A DNA stretch of 64,000 nt from JAAYCI01 sp964370295 (GTDB taxonomy: Bacteria > Bacillota > Clostridia > Oscillospirales > Ruminococcaceae), in NCBI GenBank assembly GCA_964370295.1, contig CAYJIR010000009.1, positions 3,924 to 67,923 on the forward strand. Reading direction: 5' to 3'. Numbering within the stretch: the stretch's first letter is position 1; each line of letters starts with the position of its first letter. The notes under the pieces were generated by a model. The model ran no database searches. It was not told the DNA's origin and was given only the letters and a program-made list of their open reading frames with translations. The position numbers and the translations under genes were made by a program. Shown here in pieces: positions 27,726 to 37,399 of this stretch.

Positions 27726-29144
27726 TTACACCAGCTCTCCTGCCAGCATAGCCCCTTTCAACTCTTTTACACATACTTTCACAAAACTACCGGCCTTTAT
27801 ATCTTGCGCAGGCACTTCACACAGCATGTTGTTGTCTAGCCTTGCTGCCACACAACCCTCTGTGCGTGCCGGGCCCTCTACCAAGGCCGTAAAACATTGC
27901 CCCAGCCATGGCTGAGCCAGCCTTTGCAATATGTCTTGCTGTGTTTCCAATATCTGTGCAATACGCTGGCTTTTTTCTGCATGGGGGGTTGCATCCGGCA
28001 ATTCCGCAGCTTTTGTGCCTGGTCTTTTAGAATAAATAAAGGTGAAAAGCTGGGTGAACTCCACTTGTTTTATCAGGCGCAAAGTATCCTCAAAATCTTG
28101 TTCGCTCTCCCCGGGAAAGCCCACCATGATATCGGAAGAAAAGGTCATCTCCGGGCATTGCTCTTTGGCATAGCGGATAAGCCCCAAATACTCTTCCGCC
28201 GTATAGTTGCGGTTCATTCTCGCCAATATATCGTTAGACCCAGACTGCACAGGCAAGTGTAAGTGTTTACACAAGGCCTTATTTTGCACCATGGTGTCTA
28301 TCATTTTGCGCGTGGCATCTTTGGGATGGCTCGTCATAAAGCGCACTTTATAATCGCCCGGTGTCTCACACAAAAGGCCTAACAAATCACTAAAATCTAT
28401 TGTTTCCGCAAGGCCTTTTCCGTAGGAATTCACATTTTGGCCCAAAAGAGTTATCTCTTTATAGCCCTTTTCCACCAAACCATGAAACTCTTTTATAATA
28501 TCAGCCGAAGCACGGCTACGCTCTTTGCCACGTACCAAGGGCACAATGCAATAAGAACAATGATTATCACACCCATACATGATGGGCAAAAAAGCCTTCG
28601 TATCAGAATCTCTTTGCAAGGGAACTTCTTCCACAACCTCTTCGCGAAGCGGTGGTAAACGCAGGGCGCGTTTCCTTGTGCTAAGCCGCTCTGCCAAAAT
28701 TTGCGGCAATAAATCTGCGGCATTGGTTCCCAAAATTAAATCCACATAAGGATAACTGCGACGCAATTTATCCACGGTACTTTTTTCCTCGGCCATGCAC
28801 CCGCAAACACCTATAACCAAACTTGATTTTTTCTCTTTAAGGGTTTTTAATGCCCCTAAATTTCCATACATGCGTTGTTCTGCATGCTCGCGCACCGCAC
28901 ATGTATTAAATAAGATCAAATCGGCCTCTGCCGGTTTTTCGGTGATAGCAAACCCCACATCCAGCAATACGCCTTTCAGCCTTTCACCATCGTTTACACT
29001 CTGTTGGCAACCAAAACTGCGCACATAAGCCATGGGCCTTTCCCGATAATACGCCCGTAAAACCTCTTCTGTGCGCTCGTTTTTTTGATATTCTACTCGA
29101 TTCACTTTCGCGCCTTTATCCTTCCCAGAACCCTTTGAGCCCAT
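27726..29144 (-). CDS. miaB: tRNA-2-methylthio-N6-dimethylallyladenosine synthase
   Basis: About 472 residues from ATG 29144; GTG 29105, preceded by AAAGG, is an alternative start. MiaB is a radical SAM methylthiotransferase that acts on the base made by MiaA. The N-terminal UPF0004 domain has Cys in FGCQQSVND, NTCAVREHA and GVCGCMAEE for one 4Fe-4S cluster; the radical SAM motif is YGCDNHCSYCIVP (CX3CX2C). A TRAM RNA-binding domain ends the protein. A consensus promoter lies just upstream. Confidence 0.94.
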   Translation of the reverse strand: MGSKGSGKDKGAKVNRVEYQKNERTEEVLRAYYRERPMAYVRSFGCQQSVNDGERLKGVLLDVGFAITEKPAEADLILFNTCAVREHAEQRMYGNLGALKTLKEKKSSLVIGVCGCMAEEKSTVDKLRRSYPYVDLILGTNAADLLPQILAERLSTRKRALRLPPLREEVVEEVPLQRDSDTKAFLPIMYGCDNHCSYCIVPLVRGKERSRASADIIKEFHGLVEKGYKEITLLGQNVNSYGKGLAETIDFSDLLGLLCETPGDYKVRFMTSHPKDATRKMIDTMVQNKALCKHLHLPVQSGSNDILARMNRNYTAEEYLGLIRYAKEQCPEMTFSSDIMVGFPGESEQDFEDTLRLIKQVEFTQLFTFIYSKRPGTKAAELPDATPHAEKSQRIAQILETQQDILQRLAQPWLGQCFTALVEGPARTEGCVAARLDNNMLCEVPAQDIKAGSFVKVCVKELKGAMLAGELV

Positions 29145-29163
29145 AACGAAATCTGCTACTATT

Positions 29164-29192
29164 ATTATACTCGAATATGGCCACACTTACAA
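29164..29192 (-). promoter_or_regulatory. Sigma-A type promoter for miaB
   Basis: On the minus strand TTGTAA (29192-29187) and TATAAT (29169-29164) are separated by exactly 17 bases. It begins two bases after the uvrA coding end, so miaB can be transcribed apart from uvrBA. The expected RNA start is only about a dozen bases before ATG 29144, leaving almost no room for a ribosome site there. Confidence 0.7.
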
Positions 29193-29193
29193 G

Positions 29194-32019
29194 TTATTTC
29201 AAAAGCAAAGGGGCTAAGTAGCTTCCTGTAAACGAAGTTTTTGTTTTTGCCACTTCTTCCGGGGTTCCTTGCGCCACCACTTCCCCACCCTCGCTTCCAC
29301 CCTCTGGGCCAAGATCTATTACATAATCGGCACATTTGATAACATCTAAGTTATGTTCTATCACTATAACCGTGTTGCCGGCTTGCACCAATTTATCCAG
29401 CACTTTCAGCAATTTGCTCACATCTTCAATATGCAATCCTGTGGTGGGTTCATCTAAAATATACACAGTTTGCCCCGTGCTACGCTTAGACAATTCCAGC
29501 GCCAACTTTACACGCTGCGCCTCACCACCGGACAGGGTTGTAGCACTTTGTCCCAAACGAATGTAGCCAAGGCCCACATCCACCAGGGTTTGAATTTTTC
29601 GGTGTATTTTCGGGATGTTTTCAAAAAACGCCGCCGCTTCTTCTGCTGTCATTTCCAAAATATCTCGTATATTTTTATCACGGTATCGCACTTCTAAGGT
29701 TTCGCGGTTGTATCTAGCCCCTTTGCACACTTCACAGGGCACATAAATATCCGGCAAAAAGTGCATCTCAATTTTTAAAATACCGTCACCCTCACAGGCC
29801 TCACAACGCCCTCCTTTGACATTAAAAGAAAAACGTCCGGGGCCATATCCACGCATCTTGGCCTCTTGTGTTTGGGCAAACAAACTGCGGATATCGGTGA
29901 ACACCCCTGTGTATGTGGCCGGGTTCGAGCGCGGCGTGCGCCCAATGGGGCTTTGGTCGATACCAATCACCTTATCCACCCATTCTACGCCATGTATGGC
30001 TTCGTGTTTACCGGCAAAAACACGCGCACCATTGAGACTTTTCGCCAAATGTTTATATAATATCTCGTTTACTAGTGAGGATTTTCCAGATCCCGAAATA
30101 CCGGTCACACAACTCATCACCCCCAGCGGGAAATCCACGGTGATGTTTTTAAGGTTATTTTCTGTGGCGCCCGCTACCTGCAGGCTATGCCCATTGCCAC
30201 TTCGACGTTTTTTGGGTACTTTAATTTTCTTCTTTCCGCTTAGATACTGCCCGGTGAGGCTGTTTTTGGCACGTTCTATGTCTTGCAAGCTCCCCGCGGC
30301 CACAAGTTCCCCACCATGCACACCTGCACCCGGGCCGATATCCACAATGTAATCGGCCGCGCGCATGGTGTCTTCGTCGTGCTCTACCACGATAAGTGTG
30401 TTGCCCAAATCTCGCAGGCGCAACAAAGTAGCAATCAACTTGGCATTGTCACGCTGATGCAGGCCGATGCTGGGCTCGTCCAGAACATATAGCACCCCCG
30501 TAAGCGCGCTGCCAATTTGTGTTGCCAAACGAATGCGCTGGCTTTCCCCACCAGAAAGACTGCCCGCTGCACGAGAAAGCGTGAGATATCGCAAACCCAC
30601 ACTTTGCAAAAAACCCAAACGCTCTTTAATCTCTTTTAGCACACCGTCACCGATAAGGTGCTCGCGTTCGTTCAAAGTTACTGCATCAAAAAACTCCAGT
30701 GTTTCTAACACACTTTTATCTGTCAAACTGCTGATATTAATGCCACCCACTGTAACAGCCAAACTGGTCGGTTTTAAACGCTGCCCATGGCAAGTGGGAC
30801 ACTTTACACCACGCATACATTGCGCAATTTCCTCACGCATCCATTCGCTATTGCTTTCGCGAAAACGGCGCTCTAGGTTTGGTATCACACCCTCAAAATC
30901 GGTGTTGTACACGCCGGAGCCAAACTCATTTTCGCGGTACAATTTCATTTTTTTCCCTTTTGTACCATATAAAATGGCATCTACCGCTTCCTCACTCATG
31001 TCTTGAACCGGCGTATCCAGTGTAAATCCATATTGTTCTGCAAGACCCAAAAAATACATCTCGCTAATAGAACCCTCGGCATAGTGCCAGCCGCTGGCCT
31101 TCACCGCTTTTTCGCGCAAAGAAAGCGCTTTATTGGGGATGATGATATCCGGATCCACCTGCATGAACGTGCCAAGGCCCGTACAGGTTTCACACGCACC
31201 AAAGGGGTTGTTAAACGAAAACATACGTGGGCTTAGCTCTTCCACCGAGCTTCCATGTTCGGGGCAGGCATAGCTTTGACTAAAGTGAAGCTCCTCGCCA
31301 TCCACAACGTCAATACCGACCAATCCCCCTGTTAAGCTGCTGGCCGTCTCCATGGAATCGGCCAGCCGGCTACGTATATCTTCATTCATAACAAGACGAT
31401 CCACCACTATGTCTACACTGTGTTTTTTGTTTTTATCTAAAGAAATTTCCTCTTCCAAATCGTACAAAGAACCGTCCACACGCACACGCGCGTAACCGCC
31501 GCGCCGCGCCGCTTCAAACTCTTTTTGCTGGGTGCCCTTGCGCAAGCGTACCACGGGGGCCAACACCATAAAACGAGTCCCCTCTGGCAATTTCATCACT
31601 TCGTCCACCATTTGGTCTACGGTTTGTTGGCAAATTTCTTTGCCACACACGGGGCAGTGCACCACGCCGATGCGCGCATATAAAAGGCGCAGATAATCGT
31701 AAATTTCTGTCACAGTTCCCACCGTGGAGCGAGGGTTCTTGCTGGTGGTGCGTTGGTCTATAGAAATGGCCGGACTAAGGCCCTGAATGTCGTCTACATC
31801 GGGTTTTTCCATTTGCCCCAAAAATTGGCGCGCATAGCTGGACAAGCTTTCCACATAGCGACGCTGGCCATCGGCATAGATGGTGTCGAAAGCCAGAGAC
31901 GACTTGCCCGATCCGGAAAGTCCTGTCATCACAATCAGCTTGTCACGCGGCAGGGTTAGATTAATATTTTTTAAGTTGTGTTCTCTTGCACCTTTGATTA
32001 CAATTTTATCGCTGGCCAC
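29194..32019 (-). CDS. uvrA: Excinuclease ABC subunit A
   Basis: 941 residues. UvrA scans DNA for bulky damage and loads UvrB. Two ABC ATPase modules are present: GLSGSGKSSLAFDT near residue 35 and GISGSGKSSLVNEI near 645, with signature motifs LSGGESQRIRLA and LSGGEAQRVKLA. Zinc-binding Cys occur as CPVCGKEIC, CPTCHGQ and CEACEGDG/CEVCKG. It follows uvrB by 53 bases. Confidence 0.97.
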   Translation of the reverse strand: MASDKIVIKGAREHNLKNINLTLPRDKLIVMTGLSGSGKSSLAFDTIYADGQRRYVESLSSYARQFLGQMEKPDVDDIQGLSPAISIDQRTTSKNPRSTVGTVTEIYDYLRLLYARIGVVHCPVCGKEICQQTVDQMVDEVMKLPEGTRFMVLAPVVRLRKGTQQKEFEAARRGGYARVRVDGSLYDLEEEISLDKNKKHSVDIVVDRLVMNEDIRSRLADSMETASSLTGGLVGIDVVDGEELHFSQSYACPEHGSSVEELSPRMFSFNNPFGACETCTGLGTFMQVDPDIIIPNKALSLREKAVKASGWHYAEGSISEMYFLGLAEQYGFTLDTPVQDMSEEAVDAILYGTKGKKMKLYRENEFGSGVYNTDFEGVIPNLERRFRESNSEWMREEIAQCMRGVKCPTCHGQRLKPTSLAVTVGGINISSLTDKSVLETLEFFDAVTLNEREHLIGDGVLKEIKERLGFLQSVGLRYLTLSRAAGSLSGGESQRIRLATQIGSALTGVLYVLDEPSIGLHQRDNAKLIATLLRLRDLGNTLIVVEHDEDTMRAADYIVDIGPGAGVHGGELVAAGSLQDIERAKNSLTGQYLSGKKKIKVPKKRRSGNGHSLQVAGATENNLKNITVDFPLGVMSCVTGISGSGKSSLVNEILYKHLAKSLNGARVFAGKHEAIHGVEWVDKVIGIDQSPIGRTPRSNPATYTGVFTDIRSLFAQTQEAKMRGYGPGRFSFNVKGGRCEACEGDGILKIEMHFLPDIYVPCEVCKGARYNRETLEVRYRDKNIRDILEMTAEEAAAFFENIPKIHRKIQTLVDVGLGYIRLGQSATTLSGGEAQRVKLALELSKRSTGQTVYILDEPTTGLHIEDVSKLLKVLDKLVQAGNTVIVIEHNLDVIKCADYVIDLGPEGGSEGGEVVAQGTPEEVAKTKTSFTGSYLAPLLLK

Positions 32020-32040
32020 TTCTTGTCTCCTTATCTAAAA

Positions 32041-32056
32041 CGCACCTTGAAGTGCG
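32041..32056 (-). terminator. Short hairpin between uvrB and uvrA
   Basis: CGCAC and GTGCG pair around a six-base loop, followed on the minus strand by TTTTAG. It is too weak to be a full stop and probably lowers readthrough from uvrB to uvrA or protects the uvrB message end. Confidence 0.4.
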
Positions 32057-32072
32057 CCATTTTCCTAAATCA

Positions 32073-34112
32073 TCAATCTCTCTTTTCCCAGTACGGCTTG
32101 TTGCCTTTGCGGCTTCGTCTGGTTGCCTTTGGCTTTTCTTCCTTCTTTGTCATGCTTTCGCCAGTGCGCACTTTTTCTATGCGGTCTCGCAAAAAGGCCG
32201 CATGTTCAAACTCCAACAGTTTGGCTGCCTCTTTCATCTCGCGCGTTAGGCGTGTAATCAATGCTTCACGCTCGGCACGGCTTAAACGGAATCCATCCCC
32301 CTCATTTTCCACTTCTTTGGAAATTTCAATCATGCCTGCAATGTCTTTAACAATGGTTTTGGGCGTGATACCATTGGCCGTGTTGTAGGCCGTTTGAATT
32401 TCGCGGCGGCGCTCTGTTTCCATCATAGCCTGTTCCATGCTGGGCGTCACACTGTCTGCATAGAGGATAACCACACCCTCGGCATTTCGTGCCGCGCGGC
32501 CTATGGTTTGCACCAAACTGGTGGTGCTGCGCAAAAAACCCTCTTTATCTGCGTCTAAAACCGCCACCAACGACACCTCTGGCAAATCAAGACCTTCACG
32601 CAAAAGGTTGATGCCCACAATGGCATCCAAGGCCCCGCTGCGCAAATCACGAATCAGGGCCATGCGCTCGAAAGTGTCTACCTCGTGGTGCATATACTTT
32701 ACTTTCACACCATATTCTTCTAAAAATTGCGTTAAATCCTCTGCCATTTTTTTGGTTAGGGTGGTAATCAATGTGCGCTCATTGCGCTCTTTACGCAAAT
32801 TGATTTCGCTCAGTAAATCGTCTATTTGACCATCCACAGGTTTCACTGTCACCATGGGGTCTGTGAGACCGGTGGGGCGTATAATTTGCTGCACCACCTG
32901 TGCAGAATTCTCTCGTTCGTAGGCGGCCGGTGTGGCAGAAACAAACACCGTTTGGTTTATTTTGTCCCAAAATTCCTCGGCGCGCAAAGGGCGATTATCA
33001 AAAGCAGACGGCAGACGAAAGCCATAATCCACCAAAGATTTTTTTCGTGCAAAATCGCCGCCATACATAGCACGCAACTGAGGCAACATCACGTGGCTTT
33101 CATCCACGAACAAAAGAAAATCTTTTGGGAAATAATCCAGCAAGGTGGTGGGGATAGAACCCGGCTCACGCCCGCTTAACACACGCGAATAGTTCTCTAT
33201 GCCTTTACACATGCCCACTTCTTGTAGCATCTCCATATCGTAGCGAGTGCGCTGGGCAATGCGTTGAGCCTCAATCAGTTTACCCTCATCTGTGAACAGC
33301 CGCACCTGTTCTTCCATTTCTTCTTGTAGTTCGGCTATCCCTTTTTCTAACTTATCGGGCGAAACAATGTAGTGGCTGGCCGGAAAAAGAGCCACATGCT
33401 GTAGTACACGCGTGCGCTCGCCCGTAAGCGGTGTAATTGCACTGATACGGTCTACTTCGTTGCCAAAAAATTCCACACGAAACGCCGTACCCTCGGCATA
33501 GGCGGGATGAATTTCTACCACATCGCCCTTCACACGAAACTTGTTACGGGTAAAATTGACGTCGTTTCGCTCGTATTGCAAATCTACCAAACGCCGTAGC
33601 AAAGTATCTCTCGACAGTTCCATGCCCGGACGCAAACTGATAACCATGCTGCGGTAGTCAATGGGGTCTCCCAAAGAATAAATGCAAGACACCGAGGCAA
33701 CAATGATGACGTCACGCCGCTCTGACAAGGCCGCTGTGGCACTGTGACGCAAGCGGTCTATCTCATCGTTGATTTGGCTGTCTTTTTCAATATAAGTATC
33801 GCTGGAGGGGATATAGGCCTCCGGCTGATAATAGTCGTAATAGCTGACAAAATATTCAACGGCATTGTTTGGAAAAAACTCTCTGAATTCGGTGCATAGC
33901 TGGGCGGCCAAAGTTTTATTGTGTGCCAACACCAAGGTGGGGCGGTTCACCTTGGCAATAACATTGGCCATGGTAAATGTTTTTCCACTGCCCGTCACCC
34001 CAAGCAAAGTTTGTGCTTTTTGCCCCTCTAAAACCCCTTGTGCCAACGCTTCTATAGCCTGCGGCTGATCTCCCGTGGGACGAAAAGACGCCTGTAAATC
34101 GAATGTTTGCAT
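32073..34112 (-). CDS. uvrB: Excinuclease ABC subunit B
   Basis: 679 residues from ATG 34112, which has AGGAGGG five bases upstream; the frame is open to 34154 without a ribosome site. UvrB is the damage-verifying helicase-like subunit. It shows Walker A GVTGSGKTFT near residue 38, the damage-probing beta-hairpin YYDYYQPEAYIPSSDTYIEK near 95, DESHVMLPQ and the late helicase motif QTIGRAARNAEG. The C-terminal UVR motif (about 630-665) binds UvrC. I looked for a LexA/SOS box in the upstream 130 bases and found none. Confidence 0.97.
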   Translation of the reverse strand: MQTFDLQASFRPTGDQPQAIEALAQGVLEGQKAQTLLGVTGSGKTFTMANVIAKVNRPTLVLAHNKTLAAQLCTEFREFFPNNAVEYFVSYYDYYQPEAYIPSSDTYIEKDSQINDEIDRLRHSATAALSERRDVIIVASVSCIYSLGDPIDYRSMVISLRPGMELSRDTLLRRLVDLQYERNDVNFTRNKFRVKGDVVEIHPAYAEGTAFRVEFFGNEVDRISAITPLTGERTRVLQHVALFPASHYIVSPDKLEKGIAELQEEMEEQVRLFTDEGKLIEAQRIAQRTRYDMEMLQEVGMCKGIENYSRVLSGREPGSIPTTLLDYFPKDFLLFVDESHVMLPQLRAMYGGDFARKKSLVDYGFRLPSAFDNRPLRAEEFWDKINQTVFVSATPAAYERENSAQVVQQIIRPTGLTDPMVTVKPVDGQIDDLLSEINLRKERNERTLITTLTKKMAEDLTQFLEEYGVKVKYMHHEVDTFERMALIRDLRSGALDAIVGINLLREGLDLPEVSLVAVLDADKEGFLRSTTSLVQTIGRAARNAEGVVILYADSVTPSMEQAMMETERRREIQTAYNTANGITPKTIVKDIAGMIEISKEVENEGDGFRLSRAEREALITRLTREMKEAAKLLEFEHAAFLRDRIEKVRTGESMTKKEEKPKATRRSRKGNKPYWEKRD

Positions 34113-34186
34113 ACACCCTCCTGTTTTCCGTACACTGCAAAAACAACGGCACACGCATTTTGCCCCTAAAGCAACGTGTACCGTTT

Positions 34187-34195
34187 AGTATATCA
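34187..34195 (-). promoter_or_regulatory. Extended -10 promoter for uvrB
   Basis: The minus strand reads TGATATACT, an extended -10 (TG-N-TATACT). The -35 region is weak (ATGAAT at a 17-base spacing). It would give a leader of about 70 bases before the uvrB ATG. Confidence 0.45.
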
Positions 34196-34284
34196 TAAAA
34201 GTATAAAAAATTCATGAAATTTGCTGTAGGCCACCCCCACTTTTTTTGAAATATGCTACAATATAATCATGCTCTATAAATGCC

Positions 34285-34983
34285 TCACAGGTGTTCTTGT
34301 TCTATGCGCTGCAAATATCCACTTTCGGCCAAAGACACAAAATCGTCGTCAGCCACCACGATATGGTCTAACAAACGCACATTTACATAATGAAGTGCCA
34401 ACATCACCTGTTCGGTAACCAATTTATCGCTTGGCGAGGGCAAGGCCACACCGCGTGGGTGGTTGTGTGCCATGATGACACAGGTGGCGTTGGTGCTAAC
34501 GGCTTCTGCCACAATTTTACGTGTGGATATGGCCACAGAATTGGCTATTCCGTGCTCTGCCACACAGCTGCAACGCAATAGTTTTCGTTTATCGTCTAGG
34601 CAGGCAAGATAAGCCACTTCGGTGGTTTTGCCCACAAATTTCGGCAAAAAGAACAGACCGGCTTTTCGGGTGCTGTCTAGCACATTCCCCACCGCACTGC
34701 GGCGCTCTAAATAATACGCGCTGAGCTCCGGTGCCATTTTTAAAAGCACAGCACTTTGATATCCCACACCCTTCACAGCCATCAGCTCTTCCAAAGGTGC
34801 ATCCAAAACGGCCGAAAACCCACCAAATCGATCTATCAAACGGTGGGCCAACTCGTTTGTATCCCCTTGCGGCCTCGAATAAAACAGCAAAAATTCCAGT
34901 GCCGTGTGCTCTTCAAAATGTTCCAGCCCCTCTTTTAGAAAGCGCGCACGTAGGCGCTCTCTATGTCCACTATGAACGCCCAC
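34285..34983 (-). CDS. radC: RadC-family JAB-domain protein
   Basis: 232 residues from GTG 34983, which follows AAAGGGGTG; the ATG at 35028 has no ribosome site. The N-terminal part has a helix-hairpin-helix-like segment (LMAVKGVGYQSA) and the C-terminal JAB/MPN domain has the metal motif HNHPRGVALPSPSD. The old link to DNA repair is doubtful; the family is often associated with mobile DNA and recombination, and its biochemical function is unsettled. The gene diverges from the second RluA paralogue across a 114-base gap. Confidence 0.9.
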   Translation of the reverse strand: MGVHSGHRERLRARFLKEGLEHFEEHTALEFLLFYSRPQGDTNELAHRLIDRFGGFSAVLDAPLEELMAVKGVGYQSAVLLKMAPELSAYYLERRSAVGNVLDSTRKAGLFFLPKFVGKTTEVAYLACLDDKRKLLRCSCVAEHGIANSVAISTRKIVAEAVSTNATCVIMAHNHPRGVALPSPSDKLVTEQVMLALHYVNVRLLDHIVVADDDFVSLAESGYLQRIEQEHL

Positions 34984-35097
34984 TTTTTCACCCCTTTGCA
35001 GAGAATTTCCCTTAAGCAAAAACAACATTTATAGGCAATGTTTTTCTTTTATTTGCACTTTTTTATCATCATTCCATGTAACATAAAGGATACCTGT

Positions 35098-36105
35098 ATG
35101 AAAGCATTTACTGCCGGTAGCAACGAAGAAGGGTTGCGTCTTTCCCGCTTTGTTTTTCGTGTAACACAGAACTTCCCAAACAATCTTCTATACAAAAGTT
35201 TTCGCAACGGACGCATCAAGGTAAATGGACGTAAAGCAAAACCAGATGCTTTGCTGCAACAGGGAGACTGCATAGAACTGTATATAAACGACGAATTTTT
35301 TACCGCTTCCCCCGGCAAAACCCTTCCGATGTCAGGGTCTTTTCCTGCCTATTCCACCGTGTACGAAGACGATTTTTTGGCTGTTTTGCAAAAACCAAAC
35401 GGCGTGTTAAGCCATGCCGACGAAAACGCAAACCCCGGGCTATTAGAGGCCTTTATACACGAGTTTTCCCAAAACTTCCCCGTGCAAGGCGACAGCGAAA
35501 ACGGTTTTCGTCCTGCGCTTTGCACACGGCTAGACAGGAACACAGAAGGCCTTTTACTCTTGGCTAAAACCTACCCGGCCCTGCGCTGTGCCAATGCCTT
35601 ATTGCGCGAGGGCAAGCTGCAAAAAGAATATCTTTGCATCACGGGCAAAGAACCCCCACAAGGCACATTTCACGCTTTTTTAAAACGGGATTACCAAAGC
35701 AAAACCGTGTGTGTTACCCAGCAAACACAAGACGGTGCAAAACCCATCTCCACACGGGTAGAGTGTCTAGCTCAAAGTGGGGCCTATCACCTTTGCCGCA
35801 TTGGCTTGCTCACCGGGCGTACCCATCAAATCAGAGCGCATATGTCATATTTGGGCGCACCACTATTGGGCGATGAAAAATACGGAGGCCCTGCCTTCCC
35901 CAAAGACATACAGCGACGCGGACAGGCTCTTTGTGCCTTTCGACTTACATTTTCCGCCAACATAGAAAAAAACCTTGTGCTTTCTTCTCTGTCGGGACAA
36001 AGCTTTGAAGCCAAAGACCCCCAGCTGCTAATGCTATGGAAAACACTTGGCGGCACATACTTCGCACTTGATGGGAACAACCACGAAAATGATACCGATG
36101 TATAG
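35098..36105 (+). CDS. Second RluA-family pseudouridine synthase
   Basis: 335 residues from ATG 35098 with AAAGGA upstream; the frame is open to 35038 but that extension is hydrophobic and lacks a ribosome site. An S4 domain (about 13-70) precedes the catalytic domain with TRLDRNTEGLLLLAK (Asp nucleophile) and LLTGRTHQIRAHMSYLG. Its S4 region and active-site block differ clearly from the paralogue at 13231, so the two probably modify different RNA positions. It stands alone on the + strand and converges on the U32 peptidase gene. Confidence 0.9.
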   Translation: MKAFTAGSNEEGLRLSRFVFRVTQNFPNNLLYKSFRNGRIKVNGRKAKPDALLQQGDCIELYINDEFFTASPGKTLPMSGSFPAYSTVYEDDFLAVLQKPNGVLSHADENANPGLLEAFIHEFSQNFPVQGDSENGFRPALCTRLDRNTEGLLLLAKTYPALRCANALLREGKLQKEYLCITGKEPPQGTFHAFLKRDYQSKTVCVTQQTQDGAKPISTRVECLAQSGAYHLCRIGLLTGRTHQIRAHMSYLGAPLLGDEKYGGPAFPKDIQRRGQALCAFRLTFSANIEKNLVLSSLSGQSFEAKDPQLLMLWKTLGGTYFALDGNNHENDTDV

Positions 36106-36175
36106 GTGAAGAAAAAACTTCTCATGATATCTACTAAATTTATCCGTGATATTTAACAAGCACTCGTGCCGGCCC

Positions 36176-37396
36176 TTATACCTTGCGACGCAAGATACTA
36201 TAGGGTGGAATACTCGTCCCCTGAGGAAGCGGCACATAAAACATCATACCGCTTCTTCTAGTATCTTCCAGCTCCGCCCCATTTTCGTCCCACAGCATTT
36301 TTGTATCTATGGGCACGGTACAACCTTGTGGCAGCAGAGCCTCTAGCGGCTCTTCACGAAAAAATTTACCATATTGGCGGCACAACAAACGTTCGCCCTC
36401 TTGTTTTTCCACCACAGCCACAGGTTGATAATGCCGAATATATCCACTTTGCTCGCAACTTTGCACTGCCCCTTCCCTGCCTAAGAAAAAACCGGGCGAA
36501 TACGGGCGGTGCGAAACCTTTTCCACTTCTTCTGTTGCAAATCGCCTTCGCTCTTGCGCGCGCTCCGACGTTTCCTCTCGGGCATCCAAAGCCGCGCGGT
36601 AAGCCGCCGTGGTGCTGGCAACATAATAAAAACTTTTACTGCGTCCCTCTATTTTTAAACGGTCGGCCCCGGCATCTACAAGCTGATCCAAAAAAGACAC
36701 GGTGCATAAATCGTCTGCACTTAAAATATAACTACCCTCTTCGTCCTCGCCTATGGTGAAAGCCTGGTCGGGACGTTTTTCTTCTATCAAATTATATTTC
36801 CAGCGGCAACTTTGCGCACAACGCCCACGGTTTGCGTCACGCCCCGTCATATAGTTCGACAGCAAACACCGACCGGAAACACTCATGCACATGGCTCCAT
36901 GCACAAAAACTTCCAGACCCAGTTGTGGCGGTGTATACGCACGAATATAGGCGATGTCTTCCAAGCTGAGTTCCCTAGCCAACACCACACAACTCGCCCC
37001 CATGCTATGGGCTTGGCAAGCCGCCACGTGGTTAGTGATACCTGCCTGTGTAGAAAGGTGTATTTCAACATCCGGCGCATAGGTTTTCACCATGGCAAGC
37101 ACCCCAAGGTCTGCCACAATAAAGGCATCCACACCGGCCTGCGCAGCCGCCTGTATGGTGGGGGGCAAACGCAACATTTCTTGGCACGAAGGCAAAGTAT
37201 TTAAGGTGCAAAAGAGCTTTTTGCCGCGGATATGGCAACGTTCTACCGCGGCAAAAAGCTGTTCCTTCGTAAAATTATCGCTGGAAGATCGCATTCCAAA
37301 TTCTGTAGCCCCAAGGTAAACCGCATCGGCACCATAGGCCAGGGCATAATCCAGACACTTCATATCTCCGGCCGGGCTTAATAATTGTGCTTTCAG
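36176..37396 (-). CDS. U32-family peptidase/collagenase-like protein with CTG start
   Basis: About 406 residues. The U32 signature is complete: FVHGAMCMSVSGRCLLSNY followed by GRCAQSCRW, with Cys likely binding an iron-sulfur cluster as in RNA hydroxylation relatives such as RlhA and TrhP. The conserved N-terminal strand LLSPAGD lies before the first ATG (37363). The only possible start that includes it is CTG at 37396, eight bases after GGAGG and four after the mltG stop. The family includes tRNA and rRNA hydroxylases and putative proteases, and the type here is uncertain. Confidence 0.85.
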   Translation of the reverse strand: MKAQLLSPAGDMKCLDYALAYGADAVYLGATEFGMRSSSDNFTKEQLFAAVERCHIRGKKLFCTLNTLPSCQEMLRLPPTIQAAAQAGVDAFIVADLGVLAMVKTYAPDVEIHLSTQAGITNHVAACQAHSMGASCVVLARELSLEDIAYIRAYTPPQLGLEVFVHGAMCMSVSGRCLLSNYMTGRDANRGRCAQSCRWKYNLIEEKRPDQAFTIGEDEEGSYILSADDLCTVSFLDQLVDAGADRLKIEGRSKSFYYVASTTAAYRAALDAREETSERAQERRRFATEEVEKVSHRPYSPGFFLGREGAVQSCEQSGYIRHYQPVAVVEKQEGERLLCRQYGKFFREEPLEALLPQGCTVPIDTKMLWDENGAELEDTRRSGMMFYVPLPQGTSIPPYSILRRKV

Positions 37397-37399
37397 CGC

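Noticed and set aside
34113..34284. LexA/SOS operator before uvrB
   Set aside because: No GAAC-N4-GTTC type palindrome is present in the upstream region.
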